Shown: positions 49,878-59,279, numbered from the stretch's first letter. The stretch is 64,000 nt of DNA from Bhargavaea ullalensis (GCF_040545425.1 NZ_JBEPLW010000014.1); one strand, 5' to 3'. Translations and numbers: made by a program. The notes: generated by a model not told the origin, from the sequence alone.

Positions 49878-50180
49878 TTACATCATTGCGATCCAGGCAG
49901 CATGTAATAGGAAGACGGACACGTACACAGCCAGCGCGGCGCCGAGCGAAATCCTGAACAAGGCTGATCCGTCAAGGCGGCCGGACAAGGCGATCAAAAC
50001 CGCGGGCAGCGAAAGTTTGACGAAGAAAAAGGCAGGGACCGAAGTGCCGAGCAGGCGGTCCATGAGCGGATTCGCCTCCTCGATCATGCCGCCGCTTACG
50101 CCTAGCCAAGTGAAAAAGGCATCTCCAAAACACAAAAGCAGCAAAAACAAAGCAGGTTGCAGCAAATCGGTGTTCTTCAT
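49878..50180 (-). CDS. DUF5658-like small membrane protein
   Basis: A 100-residue membrane protein with three hydrophobic segments (about residues 8-28, 48-65 and 75-98). The GDAFFTWLGVSGGMIEEANPLM motif, in particular EANP, is characteristic of DUF5658. ATG 50180 follows AAAGGAG. Convergent with helD, with one base between the two stops. Function unknown. Confidence 0.82.
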   Translation of the reverse strand: MKNTDLLQPALFLLLLCFGDAFFTWLGVSGGMIEEANPLMDRLLGTSVPAFFFVKLSLPAVLIALSGRLDGSALFRISLGAALAVYVSVFLLHAAWIAMM

Positions 50181-50392
50181 TTTTTTCTCCTTTAATTGAA
50201 GATACAGTCATTATTGCCACATAAGAGAGCGGTATTCGGTTCAGAATAATGGGGAAGGTTGACGAATTGATGACAGTCCGGCAGTCAACTTTACAATCAT
50301 TAACGGCAGGTTTAAACTCTCTAAATGTTGCACGGCTATAGTCAGGGTGAGGAACAACAAAATGCCGCAGGCACCCTAAAGGAGAGATCAAG

Positions 50393-51268
50393 ATGAATGG
50401 CGATCCGGCCGGGAATTCTTTCCGGCAACACTGCACAGAAAACAGAGCATCGGATACGGTCCGGGTGATGTCCTTTAACATGGCGCACGGAATGGGCATG
50501 GACGGACGGGTGGAGCTTTCCAGGACGGCCGAGGTGATCAGGGCATCCGGCGCAGACATCATCGGACTGCAGGAAGTGGACCGGCATTTTTCCGCACGCA
50601 GTGCTTTTGAAGACCAGGCTGCGCGCCTGGCGGAAATGCTCGGCATGCAATACGGGTTTGGGGCCAACGTCGTGGAACCGTCCCTGAAAGACGGAATGCC
50701 GATCGGAGAATACGGCAATGCCGTCCTGAGCCGGTTTCCGATCAAATATGCAGTGAATCATCCGCTTGCTGATGTGCTCCCGGAAGGAGAAGATCCGGAA
50801 CCGAGAGGCATCCTTGAGACCTTCATTGATCTCGGCGGCACTTATCTGAACTTCTACAACACGCATATGAGCCTCAGCGACGGGGCACTGCGCACCGGAA
50901 TCAGCCGACTGCTGAAGCTCACGGGCCGGTCTCTGTTCCCGACGATCGTCACGGGTGACTTCAACGCAGCCCCCGATCATCCGGGCATCGCAGCGATGGA
51001 CGAGCGATTCAATGAAGTGTTCCGCAAGTCGGGCGCAGGCCAGCTGCCGACATTCCCCTCCCGTTCATACGAGGAGAACAGCGGCAAATGGACCGTGCCG
51101 CACTCGAAAATCGATTACATATTCGCGGACCTTTCCCAGACGGTCACACGGGCAGATGTAATCGATACATCCATATCCGATCATCTGCCGATTGTGGCGG
51201 ACTTGTCTCTTAAAGGGGCAAGGGGAAAAGGCCGCTTTGCAAAGCCGAATGAACTGAACGAAGCATGA
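50393..51268 (+). CDS. Endonuclease/exonuclease/phosphatase family protein
   Basis: A 291-residue EEP-fold hydrolase, family of DNase I, exonuclease III and sphingomyelinases. Motifs in order: MSFNMAHGMG, GLQEVDRHF (metal glutamate), YNTHMS, TGDFNAAPDHPG and SDHLPIVADL (catalytic histidine). No signal peptide or membrane anchor, so it acts inside the cell; the substrate (nucleic acid or phosphoester) is not readable. ATG 50393 follows AAAGGAGAG. The 210-base region upstream contains an inverted GTTGAC/GTCAAC pair and no gene. Confidence 0.88.
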   Translation: MNGDPAGNSFRQHCTENRASDTVRVMSFNMAHGMGMDGRVELSRTAEVIRASGADIIGLQEVDRHFSARSAFEDQAARLAEMLGMQYGFGANVVEPSLKDGMPIGEYGNAVLSRFPIKYAVNHPLADVLPEGEDPEPRGILETFIDLGGTYLNFYNTHMSLSDGALRTGISRLLKLTGRSLFPTIVTGDFNAAPDHPGIAAMDERFNEVFRKSGAGQLPTFPSRSYEENSGKWTVPHSKIDYIFADLSQTVTRADVIDTSISDHLPIVADLSLKGARGKGRFAKPNELNEA

Positions 51269-51269
51269 G

Positions 51270-51297
51270 GGGGAGCGGATCGCTCTCCTTTTACTTT
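51270..51297 (+). terminator. Terminator after the EEP gene
   Basis: GGGGAGCG (51270-51277) pairs with CGCTCTCC (51281-51288) with one wobble, then TTTT. Confidence 0.65.
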
Positions 51298-51375
51298 TTA
51301 ACAGGCAGGAGAAACAGGCGCCGGACGAGAAGTAGTGGACAGCCTGAAAGACATAGAAAGGTTGGAGGAACCCAA

Positions 51376-51963
51376 ATGAAAAAAATCGGTTTTGTCAGAC
51401 ACGGCGTGACCGCCTGGAACAAGGAGCGGCGATGGCAGGGCACCGTGGACATTCCGCTGGATGAAGAAGGAATCCAAGAAGCGCATCTTGTCGGAGAGCG
51501 GCTGGCGGGAGAGAACTGGCAGATCATCTACGCCAGCCCCCTGCTCCGGGCACGCCGGACTGCAGAAATCATCCACGGGGCGATGCCGGACATCGACCTG
51601 CGATTTGATGACCGGTTGATGGAAGTGAGCGGAGGAAAAGTCGAAGGCACGACGGAGGATGAGCGGGTTCAAATGTGGGGCGCAGACTGGAGAACCCGGT
51701 CGGCCGAATATGGCATGGAAACGGATGAAGATATGATTTCAAGGGGCATGGCGTTTCTCGATGACATCCGGAAGCAGCCGGAAGAGCGGGTGCTCGTCGT
51801 CACACACGGCGGCTTCATTGCCCGGATGCTGTCCGCCCTCACGCCTGGACGGAAATACACGGAACGGCTGCTCAATACGTCCGTCACCGAAGTGGAACTG
51901 CAGGAAGAGTGCAATCTGTGCACGCTCTATAATTGTACCCGGCATCTGACGCCCGGTGGTTGA
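51376..51963 (+). CDS. Histidine phosphatase family protein
   Basis: A 195-residue phosphoglycerate-mutase-like phosphatase. The phosphohistidine motif is FVRHGVTAWN (R8, H9), with partners in ASPLLRARRTAEI and the second histidine in VVTHGGFIARML. Such enzymes include cobalamin-pathway and broad-specificity phosphatases; no cofactor genes lie nearby, so the substrate is open. ATG 51376 follows TTGGAGGAA. A long perfect terminator shared with the convergent phosphoesterase gene follows. Confidence 0.9.
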   Translation: MKKIGFVRHGVTAWNKERRWQGTVDIPLDEEGIQEAHLVGERLAGENWQIIYASPLLRARRTAEIIHGAMPDIDLRFDDRLMEVSGGKVEGTTEDERVQMWGADWRTRSAEYGMETDEDMISRGMAFLDDIRKQPEERVLVVTHGGFIARMLSALTPGRKYTERLLNTSVTEVELQEECNLCTLYNCTRHLTPGG

Positions 51964-51987
51964 CGGGGTGCAGTGCAACATACGAAT

Positions 51988-52025
51988 AGACCGGCCGGAA
52001 GCCATTTGTTCCGGCCGGTCTTTCT
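51988..52025. terminator. Bidirectional terminator
   Basis: Perfect 13-bp stem AGACCGGCCGGAA (51988-52000) with 52009-52021, followed by TTTCT, between convergent genes. Confidence 0.9.
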
Positions 52026-52524
52026 ATGCCTCGCTGTCAAAAAAGATGTGCCTCGGTATTGGATCCGCATCTGCGGTTTCCAGCACCCCGAAAGAAAACC
52101 GGGGCTGGCGGCGTTTGTCCGTCGGGGAGCCGGGGTTGAACAGGAGGACCCCGTTCCGCTCCTCGATCAGCGGGATATGCGAATGCCCAAAGACGATGAA
52201 ATTTGGCAGATCCGGCCTGAACGCATCCAACGCGCGCTGCGGGGTGTTTTTGCCTTTTCCGTCTCCGTGGACAAGCCCGATCCGGATGCCGTCAATCGTA
52301 ATGGTTTTCTTTTTTCCGAACCGCTCCAGCAGTTCGGGCGGATCCACATTGCCCGCAACGCCTTCAACGGGTGCGTAGTTCTGCAGTTCTTCCGCGACAT
52401 CAGCGGTCTGCCAGTCGCCGGTATGCAAAATACGGTCTGCGTCTCTTAGCTCTTCTGTTAGACGCGGAGGCAACTGCTTCGCCATCCGCGGCATATGGGT
52501 ATCCCCGAGGAGAATGACTTTCAT
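52024..52524 (-). CDS. YfcE/MJ0936-like metallophosphoesterase
   Basis: A 166-residue calcineurin-like phosphodiesterase. All metal motifs are present: GDTHMP (D8, H10), HTGDW, GNVDPP, VHGDG and FGHSHIP. Homologues hydrolyse phosphodiesters such as bis-pNPP or 2',3'-cAMP in vitro. ATG 52524 has AAGGAGGAG upstream. It lies 25 bases downstream of the YyaL-like gene on the same strand and may be co-transcribed with it. Confidence 0.92.
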   Translation of the reverse strand: MKVILLGDTHMPRMAKQLPPRLTEELRDADRILHTGDWQTADVAEELQNYAPVEGVAGNVDPPELLERFGKKKTITIDGIRIGLVHGDGKGKNTPQRALDAFRPDLPNFIVFGHSHIPLIEERNGVLLFNPGSPTDKRRQPRFSFGVLETADADPIPRHIFFDSEA

Positions 52525-52549
52525 GGAACTCCTCCTTCCGGCTTCAGAT

Positions 52550-54610
52550 TCATTCTTTTAGACCGAGTGCTTCTTCGGCTTGTCCAAGTCCCTTCACTGG
52601 CGAATGGCACACCTGGTTTTCGCAAATAAACACCGACAGGGGAGAGGACCGGTCTGCCTTGCCGACCGTTAAGGCGTCCAGCAAGCCGCTTCCTTCTTCG
52701 GACGATTCTGCCCAGACATCGAACGGCAAGAATTCCGAGCGCAGCGAAGCGAGCAGTTCCCCACGGTCCGGCCCGCTGCTTCCGGAAACGACGATTTCCC
52801 GGCCGTCCGACTCAAAGGCCATCCGGGCCGTCAGGAGTGTCAACGTGCCGTTCGGATACTGTGTCGCTTCGCCGGAGAATTCATTGATGATGGACTCGGA
52901 CCGCCTGGACCAACGTTCGTCGGCGGTCAGTTTGCCGAGCCGCCACAGTTGCACGGCCGCCACGCCGTTTCCGGACGGCAGGGCGCCGTCCAGCACGTCC
53001 TTTTCCCGGACAAGCAGCTTTTCGCCTTCCTTGTCGGTGAAGTAAAAGCCTCCCGCGCCATCTGCAAAGCGCTCCTCGAGCAGCTCTGCCAGCCGGACGG
53101 CCTGCCCGATATACTTTTCCCCGCCGGTCGCCTGATGCAATTCGATCAGGCCCCAGATGAGATAGGCATAGTCATCCAGATAAGCATGGAACTTCGGCTC
53201 GCCGTCCCGCCAGCGGGCAAACAGCTGATGACCGTTCCAAAGATGTTCTTCAAGGAACAGTTCGGCGCGCTCCGCCATTTCAATGAGATCCCCGTCTCCG
53301 AACGCTGCGCCGGCCTTGGCCAGCGCAGCAATCATGAGCCCGTTCCAGGAAGTGAGGATTTTATCGTCAAGGTGCGGATAAACACGTTCCCCGCGCGCTT
53401 CCAACAGCTTCGGCAGCGACTCTGACAGGATGTTCTCGACTTCCTCCTCGGTCAGACCGAACTCCGCGGTCACATCATCCAGATTCAGACCGACCATATT
53501 CGGAATGCTTTTCCCTTCAAAGTTCCCGCCGGGCATGATGTCATACACCGCGCAGACGATCTCCGCCTCGCGCTCCTCCAGCACCGCGTGGACCTCTTCA
53601 TCGGTCCACAGGTAATAAGTGCCTTCCGCCCCCTCGGAGTCCGCGTCGATTGCGGAATAAAAACCGCCTTCGGGATGGGTCATCTCCCGCTTTACGAATT
53701 CCGCCAGATCCGAAACGATGCCTGCATATCTCGGATCGCCCGAAAGCTGCCACGCCTCCGTATAGGCCATCATGAGCATCGCCTGATCGTAAAGCATCTT
53801 TTCAAAGTGGGGAACGAGCCAATATTCATCGACCGAGTAACGAGCAAAGCCGGAACCGAATTGATCGTAGACGCCACCGCTCGCCATCGCATCGAGCGTC
53901 CGGTCGGCCATGTCAAACGCCGCCGGCTCTCCGTGCCAATTAAAATAGCGCAGCAGGTACAGCAGCTGGTGGGGGGACGGGAACTTTGGCGCGCCGCCAA
54001 ACCCGCCGTGGACGCCGTCAAACAGCCGGGCGAGCTGACCGAATCCCTGATGAAGGACCGTTGCGGGAACTCCGTCACCGGAACTTTCGAATTTCACTTC
54101 GAGTGCTTCCGTCAGCCGGTCACCGATCTCTTTCACGCGCTCCGGTTCATTCTGGTAGATCTCCCGGATTTGGGGCAATACATCCATCATGCCCGGACGG
54201 CCGTACTTGCCTTCTTTCGGAAAGTACGTACCGATGTAAAACGGCTTTTGATCCGGTGTAAGGAAGGCATTCAGCGGCCATCCGCCCTGTCCCTTCAGCT
54301 TCATGCAGGCATCCATGTAAATCGCGTCGATATCCGGCCGCTCTTCACGGTCCACCTTCACCGGTATGAAAGATTCGTTCAGCAGTGCGGCCACTTCCGG
54401 ATCTTCGAAGGACTCATCTTCCATGACATGACACCAATGGCATGTGCTGTAGCCGATTGAAACGAACACCGGCTTGTTTTCGGTTTTCGCCCGCTCAAAA
54501 GCCTCCGGCGACCATTCCAGCCAATTCACCGGATTGCGCGCGTGCTGGAGCAGATAGGGGGATTTTGACTTGATCAGCCAGTTAAATTCAGTGGAGCAGC
54601 GTTCTTGCAT
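52550..54610 (-). CDS. YyaL-like thioredoxin domain protein (DUF255)
   Basis: A 686-residue protein of the DUF255/spermatogenesis-associated 20 family. The N-terminal thioredoxin-like domain (residues 1-165) starts KSPYLLQHARNPVNW and has the CHWCH motif at C57/C60, then GGWPLNAFLTPDQKPFYIGT. The rest is an alpha/alpha toroid related to glycan epimerases (SFNGLMIAALA-like LTSWNGLMIAALAKAG). Its enzymatic role is not established. ATG 54610 follows AAAGGATGAG. Divergent from the next gene. Confidence 0.92.
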   Translation of the reverse strand: MQERCSTEFNWLIKSKSPYLLQHARNPVNWLEWSPEAFERAKTENKPVFVSIGYSTCHWCHVMEDESFEDPEVAALLNESFIPVKVDREERPDIDAIYMDACMKLKGQGGWPLNAFLTPDQKPFYIGTYFPKEGKYGRPGMMDVLPQIREIYQNEPERVKEIGDRLTEALEVKFESSGDGVPATVLHQGFGQLARLFDGVHGGFGGAPKFPSPHQLLYLLRYFNWHGEPAAFDMADRTLDAMASGGVYDQFGSGFARYSVDEYWLVPHFEKMLYDQAMLMMAYTEAWQLSGDPRYAGIVSDLAEFVKREMTHPEGGFYSAIDADSEGAEGTYYLWTDEEVHAVLEEREAEIVCAVYDIMPGGNFEGKSIPNMVGLNLDDVTAEFGLTEEEVENILSESLPKLLEARGERVYPHLDDKILTSWNGLMIAALAKAGAAFGDGDLIEMAERAELFLEEHLWNGHQLFARWRDGEPKFHAYLDDYAYLIWGLIELHQATGGEKYIGQAVRLAELLEERFADGAGGFYFTDKEGEKLLVREKDVLDGALPSGNGVAAVQLWRLGKLTADERWSRRSESIINEFSGEATQYPNGTLTLLTARMAFESDGREIVVSGSSGPDRGELLASLRSEFLPFDVWAESSEEGSGLLDALTVGKADRSSPLSVFICENQVCHSPVKGLGQAEEALGLKE

Positions 54611-54817
54611 GGAGGCTCATCCTTTCGATTGGTCTGCGTGTTAATTGTATTGTACCCGAACGGGAGAAGAACAAGCCGGCAGGCAAATCTGACTTCAAAG
54701 GAGGAATTGGTATGTAAACGGCAAATACTAGTAGAGAGTGGGAGCATCGGCAGCCGGCTTGAGGGGAAGCGGGAGATAAAAAAAGAATATCAAAAAGGAT
54801 GTGGGGGATTGCAGAAG

Positions 54818-55336
54818 ATGAGAAAGCGGTGGCTGATCGGTTTCCCGGTTTTGTTGATTGCCGCCTTTGTGGGGGGATATTTCTACTTCCTGTCTTCTGA
54901 TGGCAACGGGCCGGAGGAAGCGTCCGACTTGCCCGTGCCGGCGGGCGATAAAGATCCGCCCCTGTACAGTCGGCCTCCGTCTGAAGATCGGCTCATGCAG
55001 GACATCCATCAGATGACTCATCAGAAAGTGGCGGCCAAGCAGAAATGGGGCGCTCTGCAGATCACACAAAACCGGATTGATGAGATGATCGGCACCGTTT
55101 CGTCCGGTGACTATGAGCACGGCGATCTCTATCTCGACATTTTGGGGAAATGGAAAGACGGGGACTTTACGAATTCAGTGAAAGCGCACAACGCAATATG
55201 GAAACTGCAGAGAGGGACGGTCGGAAAAGCGAAGAGACTGTCCACAACGGATGAAGAACTGAAATATATCCGGGACCAGTTTGACGATAAATATGCGGAC
55301 GTCTACAGAGGCGTCCAAGACAAACCGGGCGGCTGA
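54818..55336 (+). CDS. DUF6241-like membrane-anchored protein
   Basis: A 172-residue protein with one N-terminal TM or uncleaved signal (about residues 5-23, LIGFPVLLIAAFVGGYFYF), a low-complexity linker and an extracytoplasmic domain. The segments IHQMTHQKVAAKQKWG, YLDILGKWKDGDF and HNAIWKLQRGTVGKAK match what I recall of DUF6241 proteins of Bacillales; no function is known. ATG 54818 follows GTGGGGG by ten bases; TTG 54809 is an alternative. Its stop lies within a terminator stem. Confidence 0.72.
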   Translation: MRKRWLIGFPVLLIAAFVGGYFYFLSSDGNGPEEASDLPVPAGDKDPPLYSRPPSEDRLMQDIHQMTHQKVAAKQKWGALQITQNRIDEMIGTVSSGDYEHGDLYLDILGKWKDGDFTNSVKAHNAIWKLQRGTVGKAKRLSTTDEELKYIRDQFDDKYADVYRGVQDKPGG

Positions 55337-55354
55337 AGGAGGCCCGGTTTTGTT
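55322..55354 (+). terminator. Terminator overlapping the DUF6241 stop
   Basis: Perfect 9-bp stem AAACCGGGC (55322-55330) with GCCCGGTTT (55342-55350), then TGTTG. Confidence 0.7.
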
Positions 55355-55366
55355 GTGGATTGACTG

Positions 55367-55397
55367 TTGACCCTGACGCTGCGTCAGGCTCTATACT
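55367..55397 (+). promoter_or_regulatory. MerR-type promoter with 19-bp spacer and operator
   Basis: TTGACC (55367-55372), a 19-base spacer and TATACT (55392-55397). The spacer holds a perfect inverted repeat, CCTGACG (55372-55378) and CGTCAGG (55382-55388) around CTG. An overlong spacer with a central dyad is the hallmark of MerR-family activation by DNA untwisting. Confidence 0.88.
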
Positions 55398-55423
55398 GAA
55401 TCCGTGGGGGAAAGGAGGACGGC

Positions 55424-56173
55424 ATGCTAAGAAAAGTGAAAGATGTGGCGGATCTGGCAGGCGTCAGCATCCGGACGCTTCATCATTATGACCGGATCGG
55501 TCTGCTCTCGCCGGCATCCGAGACCAAAGCGGGATACCGGCTGTATTCGGATGAAGACCTTGACCGGCTGCAGCAGATTTTGTTTTTCCGGGAGCTCGGG
55601 TTTTCGCTGCAGAAAATCGGCGACATCCTGGACAGTCCGACTTTTGACCGCAGGCAGGCACTCGGACTCCAGCAAAAGGCGCTGATTGAAAAGCGGGAAC
55701 GGCTGGGCCTGATGATCGAAACGATCGGCAAGACGATTAAAAACATGGAAGGAGAACTGGACATGAATGAAAAAGAGAAATTCGAGGGGTTCGGCTTCGG
55801 CGACAATCCGTATGAAGAAGAAGCACGCCGCCGCTGGGGGGACGGACCGGTGGACGGGGCCAATGAGAAGGTGCAGTCACTTGGAGCGAAGGGCCGTGAA
55901 CAACTCGGTCAACAGATGGACGGGCTCTTCCAAAAACTTGCCGGCATGCGGAAGAAGGATCCGCATTCAGAAGAAGTCCAGCAGGCAATCGGCGAGTGGC
56001 ATGACTTCCTGAACGGAATGGGCCACATTTATTCCCCGGATGCATTCCGGGGGCTGGGCCGGATGTATGTGGAGGATGAACGGTTTACGAAAAACATGGA
56101 TCGGTACGGTGAAGGATTCGCCTCGTTCATGGCCGATGCGATGGGAATCAGGGCAGATCATCTTCAAGATTAA
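55424..56173 (+). CDS. MerR family regulator with TipAS effector domain
   Basis: A 249-residue regulator: MerR winged helix (VKDVADLAGVSIRTLHHYDR, AGYRLYSDEDLDRLQQI), a dimerisation coiled coil (about 75-115) and a C-terminal TipAS antibiotic-recognition domain of about 120 residues (FGFGDNPYEEEARRRWGD). TipA and Mta homologues bind drugs and activate their own gene and exporters. ATG 55424 lies just downstream of a classical MerR promoter, so autoactivation is likely. No obvious drug exporter is adjacent; the next gene is an APC permease beyond a strong terminator. Confidence 0.93.
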   Translation: MLRKVKDVADLAGVSIRTLHHYDRIGLLSPASETKAGYRLYSDEDLDRLQQILFFRELGFSLQKIGDILDSPTFDRRQALGLQQKALIEKRERLGLMIETIGKTIKNMEGELDMNEKEKFEGFGFGDNPYEEEARRRWGDGPVDGANEKVQSLGAKGREQLGQQMDGLFQKLAGMRKKDPHSEEVQQAIGEWHDFLNGMGHIYSPDAFRGLGRMYVEDERFTKNMDRYGEGFASFMADAMGIRADHLQD

Positions 56174-56176
56174 GGG

Positions 56177-56206
56177 AAAACCCGGAAGAAAACTTCCGGG
56201 TTTTTT
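56177..56206 (+). terminator. Terminator after the MerR gene
   Basis: AACCCGGAAG pairs with CTTCCGGGTT around an AAAA loop, then a T6 run. Confidence 0.92.
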
Positions 56207-56262
56207 GGTTTTTATTATATCAACATAGGGAAAGAAGGGAGACAACAAGGGAGTGAGCAACT

Positions 56263-57804
56263 ATGAGAGAAACCAAGACATCATCTGACAAAGGGAAGAA
56301 ACCCCGAAGACGGAAGCTCGAGAAGTCGCTCAAGCCGTCCTGGGTCTTCGCCATCGCGCTCGGTTCTTCGGTCGGCTGGGGGGCATTCATCCTGCCGGGC
56401 GACTGGATCCGGGAAGCGGGACCGGCTGGCGCCGTTCTCGGGCTGCTGCTCGGAGCGCTCATCATGATGGTGATCGCTTCCAGCTACGGTGTCATGATCA
56501 AGGAACATCCGGTGTCGGGCGGCGGATTCATGTATGCGTACCTGGCAGCCGGGAAGACGTGGGCATTCATCTGCGGCTGGTTCCTGTCACTCGGTTACAT
56601 TTCGATCGTTGCCCTGAATGCTTCCGCCTTCACCCTTTTGCTGAAATACCTCATGCCGGGATTCATGAAGCAGGGATATTTGTATTCAATCGCCGGCTGG
56701 GACATTTACATGCCGGAAGTGATCATCGCTTCCGTACTGCTGATTGCGTTTGCCCTGCTGAATTCAACAGGGGCCAGCGTTTCCGGGAGGCTTCAGTTCT
56801 GGTTCAGCGTCCTGCTCGTGGGCGGTGTCTTCATCCTCGGGGCCGTGACATTTGGGATTGCGGACGAGCCGTTGGCCAATATGGGCGCCATGTTCAGCGG
56901 GAAAACGTCACCGGTCGTGTCGGTGCTGCTCATCCTCGCCATTGCGCCGTGGGCTTATGTCGGATTTGACAATGTGCCCCAGGCGGCCGAAGAGTTCAAC
57001 TTTTCTCCGCGCAAGGCGACATTCCTGATCGTCGCATCTCTTCTGACATCGTTCCTGATTTACGCGGTCATGATCGGATTGACGGCATGGACATTTCCGG
57101 GCAACGGGGGAACCGGCGGCGAACTCTGGGCAACGGGTGCGATCGTCTCATCGGCGCTCGGCAAGACCGGCCTGTTCGTCATGGCCGTCGCCATCGTCAT
57201 GGGAATCTTCACCGGCCTGAACGGTTTTTACATGTCGTCGAGCCGGCTGCTGTTTTCGATGGCGCGTGCCCGCGCGTTGCCGTCCATGTTCCGCAAGACC
57301 GCCAAGGGAAGCGGTGTGCCGGTCTGGGGAATCTGGTTTGTGACGCTCGTCACGCTCCCGGCGATGTGGCTCGGCCGGCCGGCGCTGTCATGGATTGTCG
57401 ACATGAGCTCGACAGGCGTTTCGATCGGCTACTTCTTTGCCTGCTTTGCCGCCTTTAAAATCCTGACGAAGAAAAAACGGGAAGGCCGGGACAGCCCGCT
57501 GCTAAAACGGACGCTTGCAGCGGTCGGAATGGTTTCGAGCATCGGCTTCCTTGCCCTGCTGCTCATCCCGGCTTCCCCCGCATCGCTCACGATGCCGTCT
57601 TATCTGCTGCTCGGTGCCTGGGCGATTGCCGGTACCGTGTTCTACGGGTTCATGAGAAAATCGTACTTGTCGCTCAGCAAGGAAGAAACGGATTATTATC
57701 TGCTCGGCAGAGAGCCGGAGCAGGATGAAACGGCGGCGGTTCCGCACTTGCCGGTGCCGGGTATTCCGGCGATGAAGAAAAAGCCGGTGGAAAAAACGAT
57801 TTGA
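56263..57804 (+). CDS. APC family amino acid permease
   Basis: A 513-residue permease with about 12 TM helices after a basic N-terminus (KGKKPRRRKLEKSLK). TM1 carries the helix break GSSVGWGAFILPG typical of APC transporters, and HPVSGGGFMYAYLAAG and AIAPWAYVGFDNVPQAAEE are family signatures. The C-terminal 45 residues are hydrophilic. Substrate unknown. ATG 56263 has GGGAGTGAG upstream. A bidirectional terminator separates it from the convergent purine permease gene. Confidence 0.9.
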   Translation: MRETKTSSDKGKKPRRRKLEKSLKPSWVFAIALGSSVGWGAFILPGDWIREAGPAGAVLGLLLGALIMMVIASSYGVMIKEHPVSGGGFMYAYLAAGKTWAFICGWFLSLGYISIVALNASAFTLLLKYLMPGFMKQGYLYSIAGWDIYMPEVIIASVLLIAFALLNSTGASVSGRLQFWFSVLLVGGVFILGAVTFGIADEPLANMGAMFSGKTSPVVSVLLILAIAPWAYVGFDNVPQAAEEFNFSPRKATFLIVASLLTSFLIYAVMIGLTAWTFPGNGGTGGELWATGAIVSSALGKTGLFVMAVAIVMGIFTGLNGFYMSSSRLLFSMARARALPSMFRKTAKGSGVPVWGIWFVTLVTLPAMWLGRPALSWIVDMSSTGVSIGYFFACFAAFKILTKKKREGRDSPLLKRTLAAVGMVSSIGFLALLLIPASPASLTMPSYLLLGAWAIAGTVFYGFMRKSYLSLSKEETDYYLLGREPEQDETAAVPHLPVPGIPAMKKKPVEKTI

Positions 57805-57824
57805 TTGATGGAAGCGAAAAAAAC

Positions 57825-57860
57825 AGCAGCGCCTCCGGGAAAACCTGGAGGCGCTGCTTT
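57825..57860. terminator. Bidirectional terminator
   Basis: Perfect 12-bp stem AGCAGCGCCTCC (57825-57836) with 57847-57858, flanked by A and T runs, between convergent permease genes. Confidence 0.9.
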
Positions 57861-57866
57861 CATTGT

Positions 57867-59150
57867 TTATGCAATTCCTGCAATGAAGTTCAGGAGGAAC
57901 AAAAGGGCGATGACATAGAGCGGTTTGGCGACGTCCCTTGCTTTTCCGTCTGCCAGTTTCAGCAGCGGATAGAGAATGAAACCGACGGCAATCCCGTCTG
58001 CGATGCTTTGCGTGAACGGAATCATCGCAATGAGGAAAATCGCCGGAAAGGCTTCCGTCAAATCGCTCAGATCAATGTTCCGGATGTTCTGGACCATCAG
58101 ACCGCCGATAATCAGAAGAATCGGCGCAATCGCATTGTCGGGGATCAGATGGATGAACGGAAGGAACAGCAGCGATGCCAGAAACAGGAATCCGGTCACG
58201 ATTGTCGTCAATCCTGTCCGTCCGCCCGCGGCAATCGCCGCGCCGGTCTCTGCGGTGGAGACGGTCGGGCTCGAGCCGAACAATCCGGAGAGCATCGCAG
58301 AAACAGCGTTTGCCTGAAAGGCTTTCCGGGCCTTTTCCGGATGTCCGGCAGCCGTTGTATGAGCCTGCACGAGACCGATATTCTCAAACACGATGACCAT
58401 CGTCAGTGAAAAGGTCCCGACCAGAAATGCGGCAGAAAGGAATCCGCCAAGCGAAAGGGCCCCGAACACTTCCCCATAAGAAGACAGGGAAGGAGTGGAG
58501 CCGGATTTGCCGGGCATCACGCCGAACAGGGCGGCAAGACCGGTTCCTGCCAGAATGCTCCAAAGGAAATGGCCGCTCACATTGCGGAGGAACAGGATGA
58601 CCGCGATGAGAAAAGTGAGCACCGTGGCGATGACCGCCGGAGAAGACAGATCCCCGAGGGCGATCATCGAGCTGGCACCGCGTTCGATCAGCCCGCCTTT
58701 TTCCAGGCCGATAAAGATCAGGAACAACCCGAGACCGACCGTGATCGCTTCTTTCAGCGATTGCGGAATCGCCCGGTTCAGGACGCCGGCAAGGCCGGTG
58801 AACGCAATCACCGAAAACAGGAGGCCGGCCACGAACACGAGCCCGAGGGCTTCCTGCCAGCTCAGGCCCATCGAGCCGACGAGCGTGTAGGTGAACATCG
58901 CATTGATGCCCATGCCCGGCACAAGCAGGATCGGCGCATTGGCCCAAAGTCCCATGATCAGACAGCCGGCAAATGAAGTAAAGATCGTCGCCACGACCGC
59001 GCCGTCAAGCGGCATGCCCGCTTCCGACAAGATGAACGAGTTGACCGCGATGATATACACGATCGTGAAAAATCCGACCAGTCCGGCCGTCACTTCGCGC
59101 CGGACGGTCGTGCCGTGCCCGTTCAAGTCAAAAAGTTTATTGTGGTTCAA
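57867..59150 (-). CDS. NCS2 family (AzgA/PbuG-like) purine permease
   Basis: A 427-residue permease with 12-14 TM helices. The N-terminal REVTAGLVGFFTIVYIIAVN, VPGMGINAMFTY and GSSPTVSTAETGAAIAAGGRTG are signatures of the AzgA-like branch of NCS2, transporting adenine, hypoxanthine or guanine by proton symport. The start is TTG 59150 with only a weak AGCGGG site. The 130-base leader shows no recognisable purine riboswitch, unlike B. subtilis pbuG. Confidence 0.9.
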   Translation of the reverse strand: MNHNKLFDLNGHGTTVRREVTAGLVGFFTIVYIIAVNSFILSEAGMPLDGAVVATIFTSFAGCLIMGLWANAPILLVPGMGINAMFTYTLVGSMGLSWQEALGLVFVAGLLFSVIAFTGLAGVLNRAIPQSLKEAITVGLGLFLIFIGLEKGGLIERGASSMIALGDLSSPAVIATVLTFLIAVILFLRNVSGHFLWSILAGTGLAALFGVMPGKSGSTPSLSSYGEVFGALSLGGFLSAAFLVGTFSLTMVIVFENIGLVQAHTTAAGHPEKARKAFQANAVSAMLSGLFGSSPTVSTAETGAAIAAGGRTGLTTIVTGFLFLASLLFLPFIHLIPDNAIAPILLIIGGLMVQNIRNIDLSDLTEAFPAIFLIAMIPFTQSIADGIAVGFILYPLLKLADGKARDVAKPLYVIALLFLLNFIAGIA

Positions 59151-59251
59151 TCGTAAAACCCGCTATTCAGTTATCCCTCTCCCAACCCGCTTCACCCCCA
59201 AAACGGGGCAAGCCACAAACACCTATTATACTTCATCCGGCCGGTTCAATC

Positions 59252-59279
59252 AAAAATCCCCTCCCGGAAAAGGGAGGGG
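59252..59279 (-). terminator. Terminator of pepF
   Basis: On the minus strand CCCCTCCC pairs with GGGAGGGG around TTTTCC, then ATTTTTG. Confidence 0.88.

Noticed and set aside
59151..59251. Purine riboswitch before the NCS2 permease
   Set aside because: The short leader lacks the conserved P1-P3 junction sequences I would expect.
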